Below are positions 42,023 to 50,295 of a stretch of 64,000 bases of DNA, in pieces. Source of the DNA: Novosphingobium barchaimii LL02 (GTDB taxonomy: Bacteria > Pseudomonadota > Alphaproteobacteria > Sphingomonadales > Sphingomonadaceae); contig NZ_KQ130453.1 in assembly GCF_001046635.1 (NCBI RefSeq), forward strand, positions 764,040-828,039, read 5' to 3'. The position numbers and the translations under genes are program-made. Below the pieces are notes generated by a model. It searched no databases, was not told where the DNA came from, and saw only the letters and a program-made list of their open reading frames with translations. Position 1 is the stretch's first letter, and the number at the start of each line of letters is the position of its first letter.

Positions 42023-43060
42023 CTACTCGGGCTTGCGGACAAGCGCCTTTGCTGCGGGCGGCGGCTTGGGCGGTGTCCAACCGGCCGGAACTGGCGCAGG
42101 CTTTTGTTCGCGAGCATAGTTTTCAAGGCTCGACAGCGAGGGGCCGTAATCCTCGGTGGGTGCATGGAGCCACTTCTCGTCCATCGCGCGCGCTGCGGCC
42201 ACCAGATCGGCGGGAAGGCCCTTCACACCGTCCTCAATCGTCTGAAAGTGAGTGAAATAGTTCACATGGCCTTCCGCCTGGCCCATCAACATCCACGGCA
42301 ACCACGGCGTAATACGGCTCCATGCACCGATGTGGGGGATATGGGTGAGGCGCGGGTTTTCAACGTCCTTGCGCTGCACGGTGTAGATGAAGTGCTCGGA
42401 CACGCGGTTCATGGCGCCAGCGGATTCGCGTACCCATTTCGCCGGATCGAGCGCATTGGGATACTGCATGTCGATGTCGGTACGCAGAATCATCGTGCCG
42501 TTGGGGCCGAATTCCCAGTCTTGCAGGAACGGCTTGCGCGGCGGCTTGTCCTTGTTGAGACCGCCGTAGGAAGGCGGCTCGGGCGCCCACTGGCTGATGG
42601 TGAAGTTGAACGGATCGTTGGCGATCGGCACCACCTTCACCGTTTCGCCAGTATAGGGATTGTCCCAGGTTTCAAGGATCTTGCCGGTCTCCAGATCACG
42701 GTAGAACACGATCTCGCGCAGCATACGGCGGTAGGACCCATCTTCCAGACGCTTGGTCCGCACGAAGCTGAACCCTTCGACGCCAAACAGCTGACGAACC
42801 GGCTCGTTCGGACGCACGCCGTAAGCCTTGCCTTTCAGCCAGCCGCACTTTTCCTTGGTCGGATCGATGTCGGCATCAAGGCGGGCATAAACGTCCCGGT
42901 TCCACTCGGGATCCTTGAAATCGATCTTGGTGCGAAATGCCGGGGTCGCCTTGCTGGGGCCCGCCGTGGCCGCCTGCGCCAGTGAGGGCGCGGCGGCGAT
43001 CCCTGCTGCAAGCCCGGCAAGCCCGAGGCTTTCGCGGCGCGAGAACTTCATATCGTCCAT
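42023..43060 (-). CDS. DUF1838 family protein with Tat-like signal
   Basis: A 345-residue protein. MKFSRRESLGLAGLAAGIAAAPSLAQA is a twin-arginine-type signal, so export is likely. Trp/Tyr-rich segments ETWDNPYTGETVKVVPIANDP and THIPHIGAWSRITPWLPWMLMGQAEGHVNYFTH match DUF1838, whose function is unknown. A GGGGG site favours the ATG at 43060 over that at 43051. The C-terminus is Pro/Lys-rich. Single-gene unit divergent from the methyltransferase at 43241. DUF1838 proteins occur beside aromatic or steroid degradation genes in sphingomonads; a periplasmic role is inferred only. Confidence 0.8.
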   Translation of the reverse strand: MDDMKFSRRESLGLAGLAAGIAAAPSLAQAATAGPSKATPAFRTKIDFKDPEWNRDVYARLDADIDPTKEKCGWLKGKAYGVRPNEPVRQLFGVEGFSFVRTKRLEDGSYRRMLREIVFYRDLETGKILETWDNPYTGETVKVVPIANDPFNFTISQWAPEPPSYGGLNKDKPPRKPFLQDWEFGPNGTMILRTDIDMQYPNALDPAKWVRESAGAMNRVSEHFIYTVQRKDVENPRLTHIPHIGAWSRITPWLPWMLMGQAEGHVNYFTHFQTIEDGVKGLPADLVAAARAMDEKWLHAPTEDYGPSLSSLENYAREQKPAPVPAGWTPPKPPPAAKALVRKPE

Positions 43061-43143
43061 TCGATGACCCCCTGTTGGATTCCATTATCTACTCGTGCGG
43101 TTTTTGCGCTTTTGAATGCCGGCGACATCGCGATAGGATGCGT

Positions 43144-43160
43144 TGGTCGCCAAGCGGATA
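43144..43160 (-). promoter_or_regulatory. candidate IclR-regulon operator (TATCCGCTTGGCGACCA)
   Basis: In the 180-base divergent gap between the DUF1838 and methyltransferase 2 genes, 84 and 81 bases from their starts. Could serve either. Confidence 0.4.
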
Positions 43161-43240
43161 GCCGGCGGTGCCGACGCTGCCATAGCGGCCGCAACACCGC
43201 ACAACAGGCCGCGCGCACAGGATCAAGCGGAGTCGCAACC

Positions 43241-44470
43241 ATGCTCAACACTTTCCAGCAATCGGCCCATTCGGCCTTGCCCACGGCTACGGCAGACGAG
43301 GCATCGCGCCAGGAATTCGCCAAAAGCTTCAAGGGCTTCATCCAGTCGGGCCTGTTGCCTGGCCTCACCCCCGTTTATCAAACCCGCGTTTCTCGCGCGT
43401 TCGAAAAAGCCAACGGCCGCGCCCCTGCCGACCGCCGCGACATCCGCGCTGGCATGGTCGATGACCTGTATTTCCAGCACTATGCCGCCGCGAACCGCAT
43501 CGCGCAGGAACTGCTGTGGGAATCTGTCAACGGATCGGTCGATCGCCAGCTTCCCCAGCTGATTGAAAAGGCGAAGGAACTTTCAGCCTCGACGCCTGCC
43601 AAGCTCCTGATTCCCGAAGGCTTCGAGCCTCCCCGTTACGTCACCGCGCTTGACATCCACTGCATGCCCGGCGGCTACTGCTCCGAGGTCTGCGCCGACG
43701 ACATTTCGGTCGGCGCGCTCTACGACCGGGGCGTCTACCTTTATGCGATGGGCTATACCGGCCCCGACAACGACGACATGGGCCGCTCTGTGGTGAACTA
43801 CCTCAAGCGCAAGATGCCGGACTTTAAGCCGCGTCGCATCCTCGACATGGGGTGCACGGTGGGCCACTCGACCCTGCCCTACAAGGAACTGTTCCCCGAG
43901 GCCGAGGTCTGGGGCATCGACGTGGGCGGACCGGTTGTGCGCTATGCCCACGCCCGCGCCGCCGCGATGGGCCAGGAAGTGAACTTCGCGCAGATGAACG
44001 CCGAGAACACATCCTTCCCCGATGGTCACTTCGACCTCGTGGTCAGCCATATCCTGCTGCACGAAACCAGCGGCAAGGCCATGCCGAAGATCTTCCAGGA
44101 GGCTTTCCGCGTGCTCGCACCCGGCGGCATGATGGTCCACGCAGACCTTCCCCCGTTCGACCTCATGGATCCGTTCACCCAGTTCATTCTCGACAACGAG
44201 ACCTGGTACAACAACGAGCCGTTCTGGGGCGCCATGCGCGACATGGACCAGGTCGCACTGGCCGAAAAGGCCGGGTTCGACCGCGCGGAAGTGCGCTTCG
44301 ACACCGCCCCGATGGCCGTGATGGAATTCGCCGCAGCCGCAGCCGGTTACAGCCAGGAAGCCTCCGAGCACGTCGCCGAACGTGATTTCACCGCCGGTGA
44401 GTTCGCTCCCGGCGGGGGCTGGGAGGTGTTGATTGCCCACAAGCCCGAAGAAAAGGCGCTCGCCGCGTGA
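43241..44470 (+). CDS. class I SAM-dependent methyltransferase (copy 2)
   Basis: A 409-residue protein from the ATG with a GGAG site. The N-terminal 130 residues are helical (FAKSFKGFIQSGLLPGLTPVYQTRVSRAFEKANGR). PRYVTALDIHCMPGGYCSE, ILDMGCTVGHSTLP (motif I), VWGIDVGGPV, FDLVVSHILLHETSGKAMPKIFQEAFRVLAPGGMMVHADLPP and TWYNNEPFWGAM are shared with the proteins at 3363 and 63152. It overlaps its partner gene (44467) by GTGA. Substrate unknown; conserved Cys-Met-Pro-Gly near residue 150 may be functional. Confidence 0.85.
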   Translation: MLNTFQQSAHSALPTATADEASRQEFAKSFKGFIQSGLLPGLTPVYQTRVSRAFEKANGRAPADRRDIRAGMVDDLYFQHYAAANRIAQELLWESVNGSVDRQLPQLIEKAKELSASTPAKLLIPEGFEPPRYVTALDIHCMPGGYCSEVCADDISVGALYDRGVYLYAMGYTGPDNDDMGRSVVNYLKRKMPDFKPRRILDMGCTVGHSTLPYKELFPEAEVWGIDVGGPVVRYAHARAAAMGQEVNFAQMNAENTSFPDGHFDLVVSHILLHETSGKAMPKIFQEAFRVLAPGGMMVHADLPPFDLMDPFTQFILDNETWYNNEPFWGAMRDMDQVALAEKAGFDRAEVRFDTAPMAVMEFAAAAAGYSQEASEHVAERDFTAGEFAPGGGWEVLIAHKPEEKALAA

Positions 44471-44841
44471 ACGACATGACCATGACTGAAGAAGAACGCC
44501 CGCACGTCATCCGCCACGCCAAGGGCAAGCGCCCGCAGTTCTACGACACGCCCGGCCTCGATGCCGCGATGTCGATGATCATGGTGCTCGCCAACGAGAT
44601 GTGCGTCCTGCGCGACCGCCTCGATTCCGCTGAACGCGTGGCCAAGGGCTCCGGCCTCGACCTTGCCGCCGGGATCGAAGCGCTCGAACTGGACCAAGAC
44701 GCACTGGAGGAGCGCGAGCAGCGCCGGCAGGACTTCCTGCAGCGCCTGTTCTACCTTCAGCTCAAGGACGCGGATGAGGCTGCAAAAGCGCAGACCGAAG
44801 CCGTCTACAACGATACTATCGCGGACATCGCCCAGCAGTAA
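44467..44841 (+). CDS. small helical methyltransferase-associated protein (copy 2)
   Basis: A 124-residue protein from the GTG overlapping the methyltransferase stop (ATG at 44476 is possible). GKRPQFYDTPGLDAAMSMIMVLANEMCVLRDRLDSAERVAKG aligns with the corresponding region of the product of 4604-4963; the C-terminal half is a charged helix (LEEREQRRQDFLQRLFYLQLKDADEAAKAQTEA). No catalytic motif. The same gene order twice supports a stable complex with the methyltransferase. Confidence 0.72.
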   Translation: MNDMTMTEEERPHVIRHAKGKRPQFYDTPGLDAAMSMIMVLANEMCVLRDRLDSAERVAKGSGLDLAAGIEALELDQDALEEREQRRQDFLQRLFYLQLKDADEAAKAQTEAVYNDTIADIAQQ

Positions 44842-44879
44842 CCCGCATAGAAGAACCTTCGCCCGGGTTGGGGTATGAC

Positions 44880-44927
44880 AAAACAAAGACCCCCCGGCGG
44901 AATATCCCGCCGGGGGGTCTTTGTTTT
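44880..44927. terminator. strong bidirectional intrinsic terminator
   Basis: A perfect 17-bp stem CAAAGACCCCCCGGCGG/CCGCCGGGGGGTCTTTG with a six-base loop, flanked by AAAA and TTTT, between the converging partner gene and LLM gene. Confidence 0.92.
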
Positions 44928-44933
44928 CCGTTT

Positions 44934-46001
44934 TCAGATGGCGTCGGCCAAACGCCGCAGGTCGGGACCGATCTCTGTGCCGATGCGGTGTGTGTCCGCC
45001 AGCCAGTCGAACCCGGTTATGAGGAAGTTGTCGATCCCGGCCTCGCGGTAGCGCAGCAGCGCCTTGACCAGAGTATCCGGCGATCCCACCAGACACATTA
45101 CCTGAAGCCGCCCCTGCGTCGCACGCGTAAGCCCAGTCCAAAGGCACGGGTCCACTGCCGCATCGTCAGCTTCGACGGCGCGCTTTGCGGCATCCTGCGC
45201 CGCCCGGCCCAGATCGCGGCCGAGAGCGCCATGCCCCGATTGCCGCGCTTCCACGCCGCGCAGAAGATCGCGCGCGCGGTCCCATGCGGCATCGTCGCTG
45301 TCGGCGACGACAAGGCGCATCGACATCGAAAAGCGCGGATTGCGACCATGGGCTGCGGCAGCCGCTTTCACCGTGCCCACCAATTCGGCCACCTGCGCCG
45401 TGCTGCCGGGGCCCAGCGCGTAGACGTCGGCCAATTCGGCGCCGTAGCGTATGCCCAGGTCCGACGTACCCGCCCAGAACACAGGCACGCCGCCGTTCAC
45501 CGGGCGGACTTCGCTGCCGCCCTGCTCGAACCTATACCATTCGCCCTCATGGTCGAGAGGCTGCTCTCCGGCCCACATGCGGCGCAAAACCTGCACATAT
45601 TCGCGGCTACGATGGTAGCGTTCCTCCTTGGAGCGGTAATCGCCGTCGCAGCGCGTCTCGATGTCGGAGAAGGCGGTTATGATGTGTACGCCCGCACGCC
45701 CGCCCGAAAACTGGTCGAGCGTGGCAAACGCACGGGCGGCCATGGTCGGCGCAATGAAGCCGGGCCGGTGGGCTACCATGAGCTTCAACCGGGTTGTGGC
45801 CGCTGCCACCCAAGTCGCGGTGACGAGGCTGTCGGCCGACCTGGCGTTCTGCCCGATCAGTACCCGGTCGTAACCGGCAGCTTCATAAGCGCGCGCGCAT
45901 TCGGCAATGAAGGCAGGATCGTAAGGCGTGGGCTCAGGGCTCGCTTCGGAACTGCGATAAGGCGAGATCAGACCTACGAGTTCGATGGGATGGCGGGGCA
46001 T
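44934..46001 (-). CDS. LLM class flavin-dependent monooxygenase, SsuD-like (copy 1)
   Basis: A 355-residue bacterial luciferase-like TIM barrel. IELVGLISPYRSSEASP, RVLIGQNARSADSLVTATWVAAATTRLKLMVAHRPG, FSGGRAGVHIITAFSDIETRCDGDYRSKEERYHRSREYVQVLRRMW and GRNPRFSMSMRLVVAD are in the pattern of alkanesulfonate/FMNH2-dependent monooxygenases. It needs reduced flavin from a separate reductase. The protein at 61812 is a clear paralogue. It is downstream of a GPH transporter gene with 46 bases between them. Substrate unknown; C-S, C-N or Baeyer-Villiger oxidation are all seen in this superfamily. Confidence 0.85.
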   Translation of the reverse strand: MPRHPIELVGLISPYRSSEASPEPTPYDPAFIAECARAYEAAGYDRVLIGQNARSADSLVTATWVAAATTRLKLMVAHRPGFIAPTMAARAFATLDQFSGGRAGVHIITAFSDIETRCDGDYRSKEERYHRSREYVQVLRRMWAGEQPLDHEGEWYRFEQGGSEVRPVNGGVPVFWAGTSDLGIRYGAELADVYALGPGSTAQVAELVGTVKAAAAAHGRNPRFSMSMRLVVADSDDAAWDRARDLLRGVEARQSGHGALGRDLGRAAQDAAKRAVEADDAAVDPCLWTGLTRATQGRLQVMCLVGSPDTLVKALLRYREAGIDNFLITGFDWLADTHRIGTEIGPDLRRLADAI

Positions 46002-46047
46002 GAAAACAGTCCTTGGGAAACTGGCCTGGATGATCGGGCCTCAGGGC

Positions 46048-47496
46048 TTAGGCCTTGGCGTCCTGACCGATCTCCAGCGCCTCAAGCTGCGCCGGATCGA
46101 GCTTGTAGAAACACAAGGCGACGATGGCACCGAGCATGGCCAGCGCGGGAACGGCGGATTCGCACAGCATGATTGCCATGACGGCCCGCTCGCCCTGCTG
46201 CGCGGCCTGGCCGCTGGCGGAGGGCACATAGCCCATCGCGCCGAGGAACACGCCCATCGCGGCGAGTGCGGCGGCTGACGATAGCTTGTCGAACAATGTG
46301 GTGAAGCCCGCAAAGGCGCCTTCTCGCCGTTCGCCGCTCTGGACGTAATCGTAGCGTACTGCGTCCGAAAGCAGGGCGTAGGCGCAAAGGATCATGCCGC
46401 CGCCCGCAAAACCGCTGGCAAGGCCCCGCACACCGACGAGCACCATGCTTTCGCCCGGCGATGCCAGAAGCCAGCTTAGCTGCACCAGCCCGAACAACGC
46501 GAGCGCGCCCATGTAGCACGCCTTCTTGCCGACCCGGCCCGAGAGCCATACCCACACGGTCATGCCCAGGACCATCATTACGGTCGCCATCATGAAATAC
46601 GTGCCCAGCACCTCGTCACCGAGCCCCAGTACGATGCGGGTGAAATAGGCGAGCGCTGCGGAACCGATCGCCGTGCCGAACAACAGGAAGACATGCGCGA
46701 TGGCCAGAATGCGGAAAGGCCGGTTGTCCCAAGCCAACTTTACCTGATGCCCCAGCGCGCTCAGCGGGTTGCGGCGAACCGCAGCAACCGATACGCGCGG
46801 CTGCGTGCGCGGCGCATCGCGCAGCATACGCACCGCCAGCAGGGTCGCCATGAACACCACGACGCCGACGACCACGGCCAGCAGCAGGTGCCCGCCGCGC
46901 GTCGGCCCCGTCATTCCAAGCAGCCATGCCGGCAACGTCGAGCCGATCAGGGTGCCGATGGCATTACCGTAAGTGCGCCAGGCCATAAGCCGGGTACGCT
47001 CATGCGGGTCGGACGAGCTTTCCACCACCATCGCAAAGCCGGGGATCGTCAGCAGAGTATAGCCGCTGGCATGGATCGCCAGCGCCAGCGTTACAAAAAC
47101 CTGCGCGAGCAGGATCGAACCGAAATCAGGCGCACCGAACAACAGGGCAAGCCCCAGCGGCATGGCCAGGCCGCCCGCGAAAAGGAAGGGCAGACGCCGA
47201 CCCCAGCGCGTCATCGCGCGGTCGCTCCAGGCGCCGATCGCAGGGTCCAGGAAACCATCGTAAATCTTGACGAGCGCGAAGATCAGCCCGGCCGCGCCTG
47301 CCGAAATGGCGAGGCTGTCGGTCATGAACCGCAGGCCCAGCACCGTAACGACATTCTGGCCCGCCGCATGGGCCAGCGGGATCAGCAGCGAACCGAAACG
47401 GATGCGCCAGGTCTTGGAACCGGCCGGCGCGGCAAGCTCCTGCGGTGTCTCGAGGCCGAGCGGGACTGCTCCTGCATCGGAAATGTTGCTGGTCAA
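46048..47496 (-). CDS. MFS transporter, GPH (MelB-like) family (copy 1)
   Basis: A 482-residue inner-membrane protein with about 12 hydrophobic helices. FALVKIYDGFLDPAIGAWSDRAMTRWGRRLPFLFAGGLAMPLG is the GPH-family signature after helix 2. It has a long hydrophilic N-terminus and the usual central loop. GPH transporters move glycosides and other organic solutes with cations. The protein at 54653 is a paralogue. A candidate operator lies 89 bases upstream. The adjacent LLM gene suggests it imports the LLM substrate. Confidence 0.88.
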   Translation of the reverse strand: MTSNISDAGAVPLGLETPQELAAPAGSKTWRIRFGSLLIPLAHAAGQNVVTVLGLRFMTDSLAISAGAAGLIFALVKIYDGFLDPAIGAWSDRAMTRWGRRLPFLFAGGLAMPLGLALLFGAPDFGSILLAQVFVTLALAIHASGYTLLTIPGFAMVVESSSDPHERTRLMAWRTYGNAIGTLIGSTLPAWLLGMTGPTRGGHLLLAVVVGVVVFMATLLAVRMLRDAPRTQPRVSVAAVRRNPLSALGHQVKLAWDNRPFRILAIAHVFLLFGTAIGSAALAYFTRIVLGLGDEVLGTYFMMATVMMVLGMTVWVWLSGRVGKKACYMGALALFGLVQLSWLLASPGESMVLVGVRGLASGFAGGGMILCAYALLSDAVRYDYVQSGERREGAFAGFTTLFDKLSSAAALAAMGVFLGAMGYVPSASGQAAQQGERAVMAIMLCESAVPALAMLGAIVALCFYKLDPAQLEALEIGQDAKA

Positions 47497-47584
47497 GCCT
47501 TTGCGCTCCTGCCCGGCATCCCAGTCGATGCCTTCAATGGAAAGGTGCCTGCAACGCCCCGCCGACCTTGCCGTTTCTGGTCAC

Positions 47585-47601
47585 TCTCCGCACAGCGGAC
47601 A
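47585..47601. promoter_or_regulatory. candidate IclR-regulon operator (TCTCCGCACAGCGGACA)
   Basis: TCTCCG-N5-CGGACA keeps both half-sites as an inverted repeat. It is 89 bases before the GPH transporter start and 11 bases after the DUF1330 stop. Confidence 0.5.
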
Positions 47602-47611
47602 CGCCAAGCTG

Positions 47612-47902
47612 CTACCCCTCCACGAGGGTCACGCTGACATCGGCGATGCCGTCGCGCAGCTTCTTGACCTCGGCATATTCGGGCGAGTTCCAGAACGCCA
47701 TCGCCGTCTCGGCGTCGGGCCATTCCATGACGACGGCGCCGCCGCCTTCATAGCCGTCACCTTCGAGTACACGGCCCTGCCTGCCGCGCAGCAGGTAGCG
47801 CGCGCCATGCTGCTGGGCGAGCTGCGCAACAGCAGGCGAATAGCCCTCCATGAAGGCCGCGCGGTCATGAACCTTGGTGGTGATGATGAACCATGCGGGC
47901 AT
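47612..47902 (-). CDS. DUF1330 family protein
   Basis: A 96-residue protein of the dimeric alpha+beta barrel (ferredoxin-like) fold: MPAWFIITTKVHDRAAFMEGYSPAVAQLAQQHGARYLLRGRQ, then VVMEWPDAETAMAFWNSPEYAEVKKLRDG. This is the DUF1330 pattern. Function unknown; such proteins act as small-molecule monooxygenases or tautomerases in some pathways. It follows the PHBH-type monooxygenase by 53 bases and may process its product. Similar in fold to the HapK-like protein at 2952. Confidence 0.85.
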   Translation of the reverse strand: MPAWFIITTKVHDRAAFMEGYSPAVAQLAQQHGARYLLRGRQGRVLEGDGYEGGGAVVMEWPDAETAMAFWNSPEYAEVKKLRDGIADVSVTLVEG

Positions 47903-47955
47903 TGAGGATCTCCTTTTGGCGGGACCGGACCGCCAGGCGCCCGGTCCCGAATGCG

Positions 47956-49164
47956 TCAGCGAATCAGCGCTGCATCCTCGAGGCTCTGGAACATCGCCTG
48001 GCGCATCAAATAGGCCCGGCGGTGTTCGTCATTTTCCTTGATCGCAAGGAATTCGCGGCGGCGGGCATCGTGCGCGGAACCGACGCCGCCGCTTATGAAA
48101 GCCATGTTCTGCTTGGTCTGCGCCTGGGTGAACGAATGCGTCACCTCACGGCGCTGGCGTTCGTAGAGCGAGAGATTCAGATCCATCGGCGCCTGCCCCT
48201 TGAGCACAGGCAGCATCTTTTCGAAAAGATTGAAGGCATCGTGGACGCCTGAATTCATGCCGAAGCCGCCGAGCGGATTGTTAAGGTGCGCCGCATCGCC
48301 GACCAGCATCACGCGGCCTTCGCGGAACGATTTCGCCACGCGTTGGTGAACGCGGTACAGCGTGCGATGATGCGTCACCACAGAGGCTCCATCCCCGGTC
48401 AGGCGGTCGAAGATCGCGTTCTTGTTGGCATCGGAAGTCAGGTCCGCCTCGTCCACCGAACCGTTCACCGGCACCAGTACGCGCCACACCGACGGCACCT
48501 TCAGAAGCACCAGCCATTCCTGCGGGTCGGAAACGTAGTTCACCAGCGAAAGGTTGGGCAGATGCTGGGCAAGGTCGGTTTCAGTGGAAAGCGTCAGGAA
48601 TCGTTCGGGATAAGTGAAGCCGTCGAACTCGATGCCCAGCCACTTGCGCACGATCGAGTTCGCCCCATCGGCGCCGATCAGGTAGTCCGCGCGGATCCGC
48701 TCGATACCCACCATCGTCTCGACGGCCATGTCGACGCCGCTGTCGTCCTGCTCGAACGACAGCAGGCGGGTGCCGAAACGGACGTCCGCATTGGAACAGT
48801 TGTCCAGCCCTGAAGCCAGCGCCCGCGACAGGTGATACTGCTCACACTGGATGCGGAAAGGGTAACGGGTGACATCGCTCAGTTCGCCAAGATCGAACTC
48901 GATCGTCTCGCCCGAACCACGGTCGCGCCACTGGTAGACAGGCGCCTTGAGGCCCTTTTCCAGCAGCATAGACGTGATGCCGATCTGATCCAGCATTTCC
49001 AGCGTCGGCGGATGGAACGTTGAGGCGCGCAGATCCTGCGCACAGTCCTGGCCGGCTTCCAGGAGGATCACCGAGACCCCCGCCTGCGCAAGTAACGTCG
49101 CCATGACGGTGCCGACAGGGCCGGCACCGGCAATCGCCACCTGGCAACGATCTTTACCTGACAT
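47956..49164 (-). CDS. FAD-dependent monooxygenase, PHBH/UbiH type (copy 2)
   Basis: A 402-residue protein. The start at 49164 (MSGKDRCQVAIAGAGPVG) aligns with copy 1 (MTAVGRCQVAIAGAGPVG); an upstream ATG at 49197 would add 11 residues. FAD, DG (LIGADGANSIVRKWLG) and GD (VMLVGDAAHLNNPLGGFGMN) motifs are intact. Over 70% identical by eye to the protein at 14201, so the two arose by duplication and both may hydroxylate related aromatics. Followed by DUF1330. The upstream element at 49241 also resembles that of copy 1. Confidence 0.88.
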   Translation of the reverse strand: MSGKDRCQVAIAGAGPVGTVMATLLAQAGVSVILLEAGQDCAQDLRASTFHPPTLEMLDQIGITSMLLEKGLKAPVYQWRDRGSGETIEFDLGELSDVTRYPFRIQCEQYHLSRALASGLDNCSNADVRFGTRLLSFEQDDSGVDMAVETMVGIERIRADYLIGADGANSIVRKWLGIEFDGFTYPERFLTLSTETDLAQHLPNLSLVNYVSDPQEWLVLLKVPSVWRVLVPVNGSVDEADLTSDANKNAIFDRLTGDGASVVTHHRTLYRVHQRVAKSFREGRVMLVGDAAHLNNPLGGFGMNSGVHDAFNLFEKMLPVLKGQAPMDLNLSLYERQRREVTHSFTQAQTKQNMAFISGGVGSAHDARRREFLAIKENDEHRRAYLMRQAMFQSLEDAALIR

Positions 49165-49240
49165 GTGTGATAGAACTCCATTCACAAGGACCGACATCCC
49201 TAGGCAAGGACGTCGCGTCTTGCGGTGCCAACCGGGACTC

Positions 49241-49257
49241 TATCCGACGCGCGGTAA
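49241..49257. promoter_or_regulatory. candidate IclR-regulon operator (TATCCGACGCGCGGTAA)
   Basis: Seventy-six bases before the monooxygenase start and 34 bases before the alpha/beta hydrolase stop. It differs from the site at 15498 before the paralogous gene in only a few bases. Confidence 0.5.
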
Positions 49258-49290
49258 GCCCCATCGGTACGGCGATGTTGCAAAGAGCGT

Positions 49291-50295
49291 TCAGCCTTGC
49301 GGCATCTCGGCAGGCCGCTGCCCCGCCGAGCTGACGGTGCCCAACCAGGCCTTGAGATCGCGCGTGAACTTTTCGGGCTTTTCCCACATCGGGAAATGGC
49401 CGAGATCGGGGTATTCGATCAACCTCACAGGCGCATGGGTGAAGCGCGCGACGGAGGCCGTCGCGCCCTGTGAGATCACGTCGTCATAACTGCACCATTG
49501 CAGTAAAACCGGCACGTTAACCGTCGTCGCCACGCTGCCCACGTCCGATGTCTGGAATGCCCTGACGTTGGCCTTGATATAGGCCGCCTGTCGATCCAGC
49601 GCGCCGGGCAGGTTGTTCATGTCGTATATCTGGTCGACCATACGATCGGTCGGCTTGAAGCCGGGGGGCGTGGTATCCTCCAGCATCAGCTTCCAGAACC
49701 AGTGCGAGCGCCAGTTCGGCAGCACCGCCTTGTGAAACGACAGCATCCAGGCCAGACGCCGATCGACCTTGCGAGTCTGGCTGGGCCGCTCCAGCGGCAA
49801 CATGGAGAAGGCCATCGCCGTCGCATGCCCCGGATAGGCACGGTTGTATTCAAGCGCCACGTTCGAGCCGTTGGAGGTCGCCACCACCGCGAACTTGTCG
49901 TAGTCAAGCTGTTTCAGCAGCCCGGCCATGAGCTGGGCCGAACGCGGAGTGGAATAAACGCCCGAAGGATCGGGCCCGGTCAGGCCATAGGGCGACCAGT
50001 CAAAACGGACCACGCGGTAGTGGTCCTTGAGCAGATCGGCGACATTGTCCCATTCGTGCAGGTTGACGATCGAACCGTGCAGCATGACGACTACAGGTGC
50101 GTTCGCGGGACCTTCCTCGCGAACATGCATACGCACCCCGTCCACCATAACGAAGCGCGAAGGGGCGTCGGCCCAGCGCTTTTCCAGTTCCGCACGGTCG
50201 CTCGCACCGGCTCCGGCGCGCAGCGCCAGCACGCTGCCCCCGCCGACCAGCACCACTGCCCCCAACGCGGCGAGGAGGATATGGCGTTTCTTCAT
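49291..50295 (-). CDS. membrane-anchored alpha/beta hydrolase, Ser-triad form (2 of 4)
   Basis: A 334-residue protein. RHILLAALGAVVLVGGGSVLALRAG is an N-terminal transmembrane anchor, so the catalytic domain lies outside the cytoplasm. Ser is in VVATSNGSNVALEY, Asp in LLQWCSYDDVIS, His in YPDLGHFPMW. VVMLHGSIVNLHEWD and VVRFDWSPYGLTGPDPSG match the paralogues at 33062, 59427 and 60802. The C-terminus is extended and Pro/Gly-rich. It overlaps the LLM gene by ATGA as last gene of a four-gene operon with two LLM proteins and an M24 protein. Confidence 0.85.
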   Translation of the reverse strand: MKKRHILLAALGAVVLVGGGSVLALRAGAGASDRAELEKRWADAPSRFVMVDGVRMHVREEGPANAPVVVMLHGSIVNLHEWDNVADLLKDHYRVVRFDWSPYGLTGPDPSGVYSTPRSAQLMAGLLKQLDYDKFAVVATSNGSNVALEYNRAYPGHATAMAFSMLPLERPSQTRKVDRRLAWMLSFHKAVLPNWRSHWFWKLMLEDTTPPGFKPTDRMVDQIYDMNNLPGALDRQAAYIKANVRAFQTSDVGSVATTVNVPVLLQWCSYDDVISQGATASVARFTHAPVRLIEYPDLGHFPMWEKPEKFTRDLKAWLGTVSSAGQRPAEMPQG

